A DNA stretch of 64,000 nt, from positions 62,001 through 126,000 of the forward strand of contig NZ_NHPP01000011.1 of the NCBI RefSeq assembly GCF_002838835.1, read 5' to 3'. The DNA comes from Siphonobacter sp. SORGH_AS_0500. GTDB lineage: Bacteria; Bacteroidota; Bacteroidia; Cytophagales; Spirosomataceae. How positions within the stretch are numbered: the stretch's first letter is position 1; every line of letters begins with the position of its first letter. The position numbers were made by a program, and so were the translations under genes. Shown here piece after piece: positions 46,704 through 55,056 of the stretch. Under the pieces are notes generated by a model, which was not told where the DNA came from, did no database searches, and saw only the letters and a list, made by a program, of their open reading frames with translations.

Positions 46704-47942
46704 TTATCTCTTTCTTCCTGAAGCGATCATCGAGCAACGGAAACCGATGGTAGCCGTTGACGAATCCTGATCTAGGTAACGACGAGTTCCGGGAGCCAAC
46801 CAGTAGGCAATATCTGCCCAGGAGCCACCTTTATACACCCGCGTACGGTTGTCCAACAGGGAGTTGTTATCTTTTTTACCGTAGTTTTTCTCATCATCCA
46901 GGTAACCATCCCGACGAACAGGGTTCAAATCGCTGAACGTCTGGAAGGTGGTGGGGCGGTATACATCCCATACCCACTCATTTACATTTCCAGCCATGTT
47001 ATACAGACCAAAATCGTTAGGAGGATATGAATACACTTCATCCGTGATGATGGCACCGTCGTTCGTTTTACCGGCAATACCCGCATAATCCCCGCGACCC
47101 CGTTTGTAGTTAGCTAACATCGTGCCTTTTTTCTTACCTGAGCTTTTACGCATCGAAGAACCATCCCAGGGATAAATCCGCTGATTCGACTGGTTTTCAT
47201 CCAGGTATTGCGTACCGATCAAAGCTTTCGCTGCGTATTCCCATTCAGCCTCTGTTGGCAGACGGTAATTCGGCAGGACGAAGCCCGTTTCAATGGCAGC
47301 ACGGCCTCCGGTATATTGTTGGCTAGAAGCTTCTGCTGTCGCCTCTTCCCCTTTCTTGCCTTTTTTCTTACCGCCGCTGGTTGCTTTACGAGCCAGATCA
47401 TTGTTTACGGCTCCTGTACGCCAGGCTGAGTAATCCTGTGCCTGTACCCAGGAAACACCCACAACCGGATACATGCGGAAACCAGGGTAACGCAGATATT
47501 GATCTACGTAGGTATCGTTGAAGGCCATTTCGCCCGCCCATACGGTGGTATCGGGTAAAGCCGCTTCGTAAAACTCCTGAGTCGAGTCTTTCTGAATGGC
47601 GTGCAGATATTCGAGGTAGTGAACGTTAGCAATTTCGGTTTCATCCATAAAGAAGGATTGTACCGTTACTGTACGCTCTACGTTATCGTGAACACCCGCT
47701 ACGTCTTCTTCCAGCGAACCCATCACAAAACGACCGCCTTCGACGTACACCAGGTTAGGACCCGTTGGCTGCCCTTTAAAGCTTTTAGGCGTTGAAAAAC
47801 CTTCTTTCGTGTTATACGCAATGCCTGTTGCCGTACTATTCTTCCCGATATGGGCACTATCAGGCGTTTTGTTCTTTTTGCAAGCCGTTGTCAGTAGCAC
47901 CATCGCCCCCAACAAATAATAAACTGACGCAATTCTCATCAT
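46704..47942 (-). CDS. gldJ: Gliding-motility lipoprotein GldJ-like, FGE/SUMF1 domain
   Basis: A 412-residue lipoprotein (VLLTTAC) with a formylglycine-generating-enzyme-like fold: GGRFVMGSLEEDV, MDETEIANVHYLEYL, YPVVGVSWVQAQDYSAW, LPTEAEWEYAAKA, MAGNVNEWVWDVYRP, and the end VYKGGSWADIAYWLAPGTRRYLDQ... TIGFRC. The last segment and NDTYVDQYLRYPGF are characteristic of GldJ rather than of true sulfatase-activating enzymes. GldJ stabilises GldK and the gliding/T9SS machine in the periplasm. Two lysine-rich inserts (GGKKKGKKGEE near 190, SGKKKG near 272) are unusual. The start may be either of two consecutive ATGs. GldK is the main alternative identity. Confidence 0.8.
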   Translation of the reverse strand: MMRIASVYYLLGAMVLLTTACKKNKTPDSAHIGKNSTATGIAYNTKEGFSTPKSFKGQPTGPNLVYVEGGRFVMGSLEEDVAGVHDNVERTVTVQSFFMDETEIANVHYLEYLHAIQKDSTQEFYEAALPDTTVWAGEMAFNDTYVDQYLRYPGFRMYPVVGVSWVQAQDYSAWRTGAVNNDLARKATSGGKKKGKKGEEATAEASSQQYTGGRAAIETGFVLPNYRLPTEAEWEYAAKALIGTQYLDENQSNQRIYPWDGSSMRKSSGKKKGTMLANYKRGRGDYAGIAGKTNDGAIITDEVYSYPPNDFGLYNMAGNVNEWVWDVYRPTTFQTFSDLNPVRRDGYLDDEKNYGKKDNNSLLDNRTRVYKGGSWADIAYWLAPGTRRYLDQDSSTATIGFRCSMIASGRKR

Positions 47943-47980
47943 TGCTATGTATATGGTTTGGAATATCGCTTTGGTTTCTG

Positions 47981-48029
47981 TTTTAAGTGAACGTCCAATT
48001 CTGCTTTAGAGATGGACGTTCACTTAAAA
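47981..48029. promoter_or_regulatory. Perfect 17-bp inverted repeat between mfd and gldJ
   Basis: TTTTAAGTGAACGTCCA and its exact complement flank a 15-nt loop, 39 bp before the gldJ start and 116 bp past the mfd stop. There is no T-run typical of a terminator. It could be a gldJ operator or a 5' UTR hairpin. Confidence 0.65.
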
Positions 48030-48144
48030 TCGCTTACAAAATCGTACAAAAATAGAAGATTGGCTGGAATTACTTGATAACCGTTCAGTCATTCCTATTA
48101 CCTAATCTTTGAAAATCGGTTTAAATACTCAAATCGGCCCTTCG

Positions 48145-51100
48145 TTAGGCTTTCATTTTTTCGGGTGAGGCGACCATGTGGCCCAATAACTCATCGAGGT
48201 CTTTTACCTGCCGGATATTTTCGGCCTGTAGTAATAACTTCCCTTTGACATCCCGCAGAGCAACGCGTTTGGGTTGAGCCTTCACAAAATCAAGTACTCG
48301 GCCAAATCTTTCGGATTGGAAGTAAGCTTCATGCTCACCTGAAACGAAAGTTCCTTTCAATGTATTTTGTTTAAGCGTTAATTTTTCAAAACCAATTTGT
48401 TCTGCTTTCCAACGAACCTTCACCAAACCAATCAAATCACGAACTTCTTCTGGAGCCGGACCAAATCGATCCGTTACTTCGGCCTGAAATTTCTGTAACT
48501 CGGCTTCCTCTTTCAGATTATCCAGACGGTTATACAAACTGAGCCGTTCGGATATGTTAGATACGTAATTTTCAGGAATCAGGACGGGCAAATCCGTTTC
48601 AATCTGACATTCCACCCGCAGATTTTTAGCGGCTTTGGCTAATTCGTCCGCAAAGAGGTCTTTAAACTTCGTTTCCTTCAACTCCTGGACGGCTTCGTCG
48701 AGGATTTTATGATAGGTTTCAAAGCCTAAATCGTTTATGAAGCCACTTTGTTCAGCTCCAAGCAAATTTCCTGCTCCACGAATGTCCAAATCCCGCATGG
48801 CTACCTTGAATCCATCGCCCAATTCCGTGAATTCTTCCAGAGCCTGAAGGCGTTTACGGGAATCACTGGTTAATAACGAAAGAGCAGGGGTCAGCAGGTA
48901 ACAATACGCCTTTTTATTGGATCGGCCAACCCTTCCCCGCATCTGGTGAAGATCGCTCAAGCCAAATAAATGGGCCTGATTAATCAGAATCGTATTGGCA
49001 TTCGGGATGTCCAGTCCGGCTTCGATGATATTCGTTGAAATCAGAACGTCATATTCTCCTTCAATAAATTTCATCATTACCTTTTCCAGACGATCGCCAT
49101 CCATCTGGCCGTGGGCAATACCAATTTTAGCGTCTGGCACCAATTTCAGAATCATATTACCCAGCGTTTCCAGATCACCAATCCGGTTATGGACAAAGAA
49201 AACCTGCCCGCCGCGTTTCAGTTCAAGCATGACGGCATCCCGGATTTTTAGTTCGTCGAATACCATTAATTGCGTCGTAACGGGCTGACGATTCGGCGGT
49301 GGCGTAGCAATAACGGACAAGTCACGGGCTCCCATTAACGAGAAGTGAAGCGTTCGGGGAATAGGCGTCGCCGTGAGGGTTAATACGTCCACATTGAGTT
49401 TAAATTCCTTCAACCGATCTTTGACCTTCACGCCAAACTTCTGTTCCTCATCAACGATGAGCAGACCCAGATCTTTAAACTTCACGTCCTTTCCTACAAT
49501 CCGGTGCGTTCCGATGAGAATACTCGTTTCGCCAGACTGCACCCGCTTCAGCGTTTCCTTAATCTGCTGCGTGGTTTTGAATCGGTTAATGTATTCGACT
49601 TTCACCGGAAAACGCTCAAAACGGTCACGAAAGGTACGGTAATGCTGCATGGCTAATACCGTGGTTGGCACCAGCACCGCCACCTGCTTATTATCCGCAG
49701 CGGCTTTGAAAGCGGCTCGCATCGCTACTTCCGTCTTACCAAACCCAACATCCCCACAAACCAGACGATCCATAGGGTGCGGTTTTTCCATATCTTCTTT
49801 TACCGCCGCCGTTGAAGAAGCCTGGTCGGGGGTATCTTCGTAAAGGAACGACGACTCCATCTCGACTTGTAAGAAACTATCCCGCGAATAGGCATAACCC
49901 GGAGCAAATTTCCGCTTGGCGTACAGCTCGATCAGCTCCGCCGCGATGTCTTTGACCTGCCGCTTGACCTTCGCCTTTTTGTTTTCCCACTCCGGTGACC
50001 CTAACTTACTCAACGAGGGTTGAGTGCCCTCCTTACCCGTATACTTAGCGATTTTGTGCAAACTCTGCACGTTCACTACAACGGTATCATTATCCCTGAA
50101 AACCAGGCGAATTCCTTCCTGTTTGTGATCACCTACATCAATCTTCACGAGTCCAGCGAAACGGCCAATGCCGTGGTCAATGTGAGTAACAAAATCGCCC
50201 GGAGCCAGTGTTTTGAGTTCGCGAAGCGTAAGGGCTTTGGACTTACTGTACTTATCCCGAACGCGATACCGATAAAACCGATCAAAAATTTGGTGATCGG
50301 TGAAACAGGCGATTTTCAGGGTATCATCAATATACCCTTCCCGCAGGGAAACATTCACGGCCTGAAAACGAACCGAGTCATTGGATTCTCCTACGATCGT
50401 ATTTAATCGTTCCAGTTGCTTCTGGGTTTCAGCAACAATAATGTTCGTATACCCCCGGTATTGTTGTTCATGAAGGGTTTCAATCAGTCGATTGAAATCT
50501 TTATTGAAGCTGGGCTGGGGTTTCGAAGCATAATTAACGCGAAGGTCTGCTGGTGATTCGGTTGCCCCATCGGCGGCTTTGAAATAAAACCGTTTCCCAA
50601 ATTCTACGCTCGGATATTCCTTGATATGATTGAGGAAACTGCGACGGGTTTCAAACAACTGGGAAGGTTCATGAATCACCTTGATACCGCCGCTCCGCTC
50701 TACAATTTCGTTGAAGCTTTTCTCAACATTCTCAAAACAGATTCCGATCAGTTCGAGGGTTAATTCCACGTCCTTAAACCAGAGTCGGGTTTCTTTGCCA
50801 AAAAAGCTGAAAAACGATTCCCGGGTCTCCTGAATAAGCTTGGTCTGAACGTCGGGAACGATATTAATCTGGGAAACGGATTCTTTGGAAAGCTGCGTAT
50901 CGGGATCAAACGTTCGGATGGATTCTACCTCATCACCGAAAAGGTCAATCCGGTAGGGGAATTCGTTAGCGTAGCTATATACGTCAATAATTCCCCCCCG
51001 CAGGGCAAACTGACCCGCTTCGTACACAAAATCGGTTCCCTCAAAATCCTGGCTAATTAAAAATTCAGTCAGGAATTCAGTATCAATTTTTTCGCCCACC

Positions 51101-51546
51101 GAAACCGTAAATGTATTCTTCACGAGTGACTTCCGGTTGATAACCTTTTCACTCAGAGCTTCTGGATAGGTAACGATTAATAACGGATGTCCCTTTTCAT
51201 TCAACCGGTTCAGAACTTCGGCCCGCATCAATACGTTCGCATTATCAATCTCTTCGTATTCGTAGGGCTTTTTATAAGACATTGGAAAAAACAGGACGTG
51301 GTCTTCGCCCAGCAAATTCTGAAGGTCATTATAGAAATAGGCCGCTTCTTCTTTATCCGACAAAACCAGCAAAGAAGACGCCGGCTGATGCTGATAGAGG
51401 GATGCCACCAGAACCGAATCCAGACTTCCGGCTAATCCTTTGATCTGAAGATGGTAATCATTAGGCTGTTTACTTTGAATTCGTTCGCTAATGAGACGGA
51501 TAAACGGATCATTGCGATACAGCGTTAACAAATCTTTAACTAGCAT
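48145..51546 (-). CDS. mfd: Transcription-repair coupling factor Mfd
   Basis: A 1133-residue Mfd with its domains in order: UvrB-homology region (SQDFEGTDFVYEAGQFALRGGIIDVY), CarD-like RNA-polymerase-interacting domain (LAPGDFVTHIDHGIGRFAG near 440), Walker A in GDVGFGKTEVA near 600, the DEEQ box near 697, TATPIPRTL, and the C-terminal TRCF domain. It displaces RNA polymerase stalled at lesions and recruits UvrA. Intact, unlike uvrA in this assembly. Divergent from pnuC. Confidence 0.97.
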   Translation of the reverse strand: MLVKDLLTLYRNDPFIRLISERIQSKQPNDYHLQIKGLAGSLDSVLVASLYQHQPASSLLVLSDKEEAAYFYNDLQNLLGEDHVLFFPMSYKKPYEYEEIDNANVLMRAEVLNRLNEKGHPLLIVTYPEALSEKVINRKSLVKNTFTVSVGEKIDTEFLTEFLISQDFEGTDFVYEAGQFALRGGIIDVYSYANEFPYRIDLFGDEVESIRTFDPDTQLSKESVSQINIVPDVQTKLIQETRESFFSFFGKETRLWFKDVELTLELIGICFENVEKSFNEIVERSGGIKVIHEPSQLFETRRSFLNHIKEYPSVEFGKRFYFKAADGATESPADLRVNYASKPQPSFNKDFNRLIETLHEQQYRGYTNIIVAETQKQLERLNTIVGESNDSVRFQAVNVSLREGYIDDTLKIACFTDHQIFDRFYRYRVRDKYSKSKALTLRELKTLAPGDFVTHIDHGIGRFAGLVKIDVGDHKQEGIRLVFRDNDTVVVNVQSLHKIAKYTGKEGTQPSLSKLGSPEWENKKAKVKRQVKDIAAELIELYAKRKFAPGYAYSRDSFLQVEMESSFLYEDTPDQASSTAAVKEDMEKPHPMDRLVCGDVGFGKTEVAMRAAFKAAADNKQVAVLVPTTVLAMQHYRTFRDRFERFPVKVEYINRFKTTQQIKETLKRVQSGETSILIGTHRIVGKDVKFKDLGLLIVDEEQKFGVKVKDRLKEFKLNVDVLTLTATPIPRTLHFSLMGARDLSVIATPPPNRQPVTTQLMVFDELKIRDAVMLELKRGGQVFFVHNRIGDLETLGNMILKLVPDAKIGIAHGQMDGDRLEKVMMKFIEGEYDVLISTNIIEAGLDIPNANTILINQAHLFGLSDLHQMRGRVGRSNKKAYCYLLTPALSLLTSDSRKRLQALEEFTELGDGFKVAMRDLDIRGAGNLLGAEQSGFINDLGFETYHKILDEAVQELKETKFKDLFADELAKAAKNLRVECQIETDLPVLIPENYVSNISERLSLYNRLDNLKEEAELQKFQAEVTDRFGPAPEEVRDLIGLVKVRWKAEQIGFEKLTLKQNTLKGTFVSGEHEAYFQSERFGRVLDFVKAQPKRVALRDVKGKLLLQAENIRQVKDLDELLGHMVASPEKMKA

Positions 51547-51773
51547 CGAGTTTATTTTAAAAATTCGCTTTTTGCTACCGGGTTTTCACACAACTTTGTC
51601 TGGAAATGGACCCCCGGTTCCTGCGTTTATGAATCGTATGCATGGGTTTTCAAACGCAATAGAACGCAGTAAACCCCGCCGTAAGCCGAATTTCTCGGTA
51701 CCGACAGGGAGACTATTAGAAAACTCTGAGACCCGGAGCAAAGTTCAGATTTTTATCAAATTAGCCCTACTGA

Positions 51774-52355
51774 ATGGACGTATTTCTAGCCTACATAAAA
51801 ACCAACTGGCTTGAACTGGCCGGCTTAATTACCGGCGTCATTTGTGTCTGGTATAATACCCGTCAAAATGTATGGGGATTTTTCTGGGGCATCATCAGCG
51901 TCGTGATTTACGCAGTCATTTTCTGGGAAGCCCGGCTCTATGGTGACATGGGTTTACAGATCGTTTTTGCCATCCTGAGCGTTTATGGACTTTACCAGTG
52001 GCTATACGGCGGAGAGGGCCATACGGAACTCCAGGTTCGCACCTTGCCTCGAAATCTCATCGGCTGGCTGGTGCTAATTACGCTGAGCGGCACGGCCTTT
52101 CTGAACTGGCTACTAAGTCGGTTTACCGATGCCAGTCTGCCCCTGGTCGACTCGTTTACCACTACCATCAGTTTGATTGCCCAGTGGATGCTGGGACGAA
52201 AATTTCTGGAAAACTGGTGGTTATGGTTGTTCGTAGACGGCATCTACGTCTTCGTTTACGCGTATAAAAGTTTATACTGGACGGTTCTTTTATACGCCAT
52301 TTATCTGGCTCTTTGCCTAGTTGGTTATAAAGACTGGAAGAAAGATATGAGATAG
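51774..52355 (+). CDS. pnuC: Nicotinamide riboside transporter PnuC
   Basis: A 193-residue membrane protein with about seven helices and PnuC signatures: WLELAGLITGVICVWYNTRQN, WGIISVVIYAVIFWEARLYGD near the first third, and KFLENWWLWLFVDGIYVFVYAYK near the end. It takes up nicotinamide riboside or a related vitamin for NAD synthesis. The 5' leader was checked for a thiamine riboswitch without success. No transporter partner or kinase is adjacent. Confidence 0.93.
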   Translation: MDVFLAYIKTNWLELAGLITGVICVWYNTRQNVWGFFWGIISVVIYAVIFWEARLYGDMGLQIVFAILSVYGLYQWLYGGEGHTELQVRTLPRNLIGWLVLITLSGTAFLNWLLSRFTDASLPLVDSFTTTISLIAQWMLGRKFLENWWLWLFVDGIYVFVYAYKSLYWTVLLYAIYLALCLVGYKDWKKDMR

Positions 52356-52566
52356 TGGTTTTAAGATACTTGTAATACTTATAAACTTTCTTACCTTTTC
52401 ACACTTTCAAACGGTTCCCAGCAAAAACCCTGAAGCTATTTATTTTAGCTGATCCGAATTGTTGGGTTAATTAATTATTAGTCAATTTTTTACGTTAAAT
52501 CCCGGAGGTTATTTTATCTGGTTTTTCATTACCGTTTACTAAATAATCCCTTAATTTTTTAAACTA

Positions 52567-52980
52567 TTGGCACGAATTCTTGCTATAGACTATGGAACCA
52601 AACGCGTAGGGCTCGCCGTGACGGATCCTCTGCAACTCATTGCGACGGCTCTGGATACCGTGCATTCAACGCAGGTCATCCCTTTTCTGAAAGACTACTG
52701 CCAGCGGGAAGCGGTAGAAGCTTTCGTAGTAGGAATGCCCACTAATCTGGATGGTTCGGACACTTCCAATACGCCACATGTGCGGGGATTTTTACGAATT
52801 CTGAAGAAAACCTTTCCGGAAATCCCAGTGCATGAACACGATGAGCGATTTACTTCCGTCATGGCTATGCAGTCTTTAATTGCGATGGGAACTACTAAGA
52901 AAGATCGTCGGGATAAAGGCGTTATTGATCGCGTTTCGGCTACTATCATTTTACAGTCTTTTTTAGCTAGTCGTCCGTAG
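52567..52980 (+). CDS. ruvX: Putative pre-16S rRNA nuclease / Holliday junction resolvase YqgF (RuvX)
   Basis: A 137-residue RNase H-fold protein starting at a TTG codon: ARILAIDYGTKRVGLAVTDP, VVGMPTNLDGSDT, HDERFTSVMA and DRVSATIILQSFL contain the conserved acidic residues. Members process the 5' end of 16S rRNA and were first described as resolvases. Full length. The start is fixed by the conserved AxxxAIDYG opening immediately after TTG. Separated by 200 bp from glycogen synthase. Confidence 0.92.
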   Translation: MARILAIDYGTKRVGLAVTDPLQLIATALDTVHSTQVIPFLKDYCQREAVEAFVVGMPTNLDGSDTSNTPHVRGFLRILKKTFPEIPVHEHDERFTSVMAMQSLIAMGTTKKDRRDKGVIDRVSATIILQSFLASRP

Positions 52981-53105
52981 TTCATTAATAGCCTTTTAAT
53001 AAATAAAAATGAGCCAGAGTATGGTGTATCAAAAAAAATCCTACTCTTTTGGCATAAAACTTTAAGATTATTTTAGACGAATAATTCCCTTGAAAAATAC
53101 CATTC

Positions 53106-53113
53106 TATATTTG
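53106..53113 (+). promoter_or_regulatory. Probable -7 element of the glycogen synthase gene
   Basis: TATATTTG matches TAnnTTTG, 65 bp before the ATG. No clear -33 element was found. Confidence 0.45.
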
Positions 53114-53177
53114 GTAGCTCAAAGTAGTTTAGGCACAAAGAACTTTCAATTCACATTGTTTACATTAATACTCGGCT

Positions 53178-55007
53178 ATGGCTTTCGAAGTTGAACCCAT
53201 TAAGCCCAAGATACGACCTCGCCTACTGATTGAAATAGCCTGGGAAGTATGCAATCAGGTTGGGGGTATTTATACAGTAATCCGCTCCAAGGTTCCGGCA
53301 ATGGTCGAAAAATGGGGCGATGATTATTTTTTACTTGGGCCTTACTTCCCGGAAAAAGCCTTGGCTGAGTTCGAACCCATATCGGATCTCGACGATTCAG
53401 CGTTGGGTAAAACCGTACGAAAAATGCGGGAAATGGGCTTCGATGTGCAGTATGGTTACTGGCTCGTCACCGGAAAGCCCCGCATTGTGCTTTTTAATTT
53501 TTACACGCTGTTTAATCAGCTGGATCAGTTAAAGTACGACCTCTGGGAAAAGCATCAGCTTTCTACGCTTAACGCGGAAGATTTGGTTAATCAGGTCATT
53601 GCTTTTGGAGAATGCACCCGTATTTTCCTCAATGAGCTATCCCGTGATCATAGTGGTCGATATGACATAACCGCCCATTTTCACGAATGGATGGCCGCTA
53701 CGGCCCTTCCCTATATTGCTCATGAATCTCCGAAATTAGCGACGGTTTTCACCACGCATGCTACCATGCTGGGACGCTACATGGCTCCCAACGTTCCTAA
53801 TTTCTACGAGTTATTACCGACGTTCAACTGGCGGGAACAAGCTCAGCATTTTGGCATTGCAACGCAGGCAACGATTGAATACCTGGCGGCTCAGAACTGT
53901 CACGTTATGACGACGGTTTCGGACGTTACGGCTAAGGAATGCGAGTTTTTGCTAGGTCGTAAATGCGATCTAACTTTACCTAACGGCCTGAATGTTACCC
54001 GATTCACAGCGACGCATGAGTTCCAGAACCTGCACGTTCAGTATAAGGCAAAAATCCATCAATTTGTGATGGGTCACTTCTTCCAGAACTATTCCTTCGA
54101 TCTGGATCGCACCTTATATTTCTTTACTTCAGGCCGATTTGAGTATAATAACAAGGGCTACGACTTAACACTCGAAGCCCTGAGCCGACTGAATGCCAAA
54201 TTGCAGGCAACCAATTCGGACATGACGGTGGTGATGTTCATCGTCACTAAAAATCCGGTGTATTCGATGGATGCCGATGTGTTGCAAACGCGGGCCGTAA
54301 TGGCCGAAATCCGGCAGACCTGCGAAGCGATTGAGCGACAGATTGGTGAACAGTTATTCATGGCTTCAGCCACGAGTAATGAGCTAAAGATGCCCGATCT
54401 GAATCAGTTTGTGGATGAATACTGGCAGTTGCGGTTACGCCGAACTATTCAGTCGTGGAAGACCCATCAGTTACCTAAAACGGTAACGCATTACCTGAAA
54501 CAGGAAGATGCTATCGTTGATTTCCTTCGGAAATCGAACATGCAGAACCACGAAAGTGACCGCGTGAAGATCGTCTATCACCCTGATTTCATTGCCTCAA
54601 CCAACCCCCTATTTGGGATGGATTACAGCCATTTCGTGCGGGGTTGTCACCTGGGAATTTTCCCAAGTTATTACGAGCCTTGGGGTTATACACCACTGGA
54701 ATGCGTCGTGCGGGGCGTTCCTACCATTACCAGTGATTTATCCGGTTTTGGGGATTATATGAACCAAATCATGGCCGATCCGGAAAACTGGGGTGTTTAT
54801 GTGCTAAACCGCAGCCATCAGGATTTTCATCAGGCCGCAGAAACGCTTTCCGAGTTACTGTTCAAATTTGTACGTACCTCCCGCCGCGACCGGATCATGC
54901 AGCGAAACCGTACCGAAAGCATTTCCGAAGTATTTGACTGGAAAAACCTCAGAAGCTATTACGATACCGCTCACGACCTGGCTCTGAAACGCCGGAAACA
55001 TGGGTAA
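53178..55007 (+). CDS. Glycogen synthase, eukaryote-type GT3 family
   Basis: A 609-residue glycosyltransferase of the GT3 (yeast/animal glycogen synthase) type rather than bacterial GlgA. Landmarks are LIEIAWEVCNQVGGIYTVIRSK at the N terminus, AHFHEWMAATALPYIAHE, TTHATMLGRYMA, and the acceptor/donor site YYEPWGYTPLECVVRGVPTITSDLSGFG near 495, which holds the conserved glutamates. It would extend glycogen from a nucleotide-activated glucose in the cytoplasm. GT3 enzymes are common in Bacteroidota. No other glycogen genes lie nearby. Ends at a bidirectional terminator. Confidence 0.92.
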   Translation: MAFEVEPIKPKIRPRLLIEIAWEVCNQVGGIYTVIRSKVPAMVEKWGDDYFLLGPYFPEKALAEFEPISDLDDSALGKTVRKMREMGFDVQYGYWLVTGKPRIVLFNFYTLFNQLDQLKYDLWEKHQLSTLNAEDLVNQVIAFGECTRIFLNELSRDHSGRYDITAHFHEWMAATALPYIAHESPKLATVFTTHATMLGRYMAPNVPNFYELLPTFNWREQAQHFGIATQATIEYLAAQNCHVMTTVSDVTAKECEFLLGRKCDLTLPNGLNVTRFTATHEFQNLHVQYKAKIHQFVMGHFFQNYSFDLDRTLYFFTSGRFEYNNKGYDLTLEALSRLNAKLQATNSDMTVVMFIVTKNPVYSMDADVLQTRAVMAEIRQTCEAIERQIGEQLFMASATSNELKMPDLNQFVDEYWQLRLRRTIQSWKTHQLPKTVTHYLKQEDAIVDFLRKSNMQNHESDRVKIVYHPDFIASTNPLFGMDYSHFVRGCHLGIFPSYYEPWGYTPLECVVRGVPTITSDLSGFGDYMNQIMADPENWGVYVLNRSHQDFHQAAETLSELLFKFVRTSRRDRIMQRNRTESISEVFDWKNLRSYYDTAHDLALKRRKHG

Positions 55008-55008
55008 C

Positions 55009-55042
55009 AAAAAATCCCGACCTTGACGGTCGGGATTTTTTT
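55009..55042. terminator. Bidirectional terminator between converging genes
   Basis: A6, TCCCGACC-TTGAC-GGTCGGGA, T7. It sits directly after the glycogen synthase stop and 15 bp before the end of the converging GH20 gene. Confidence 0.95.
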
Positions 55043-55056
55043 ATGCCAGAACTGTA

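Noticed and set aside
51547-51773. TPP or other vitamin riboswitch before pnuC
   Set aside because: A CTGAGA string is present but the second TPP-conserved half (CTGATC...GCG.AGG) is absent and the order of parts is wrong; no cobalamin box either.
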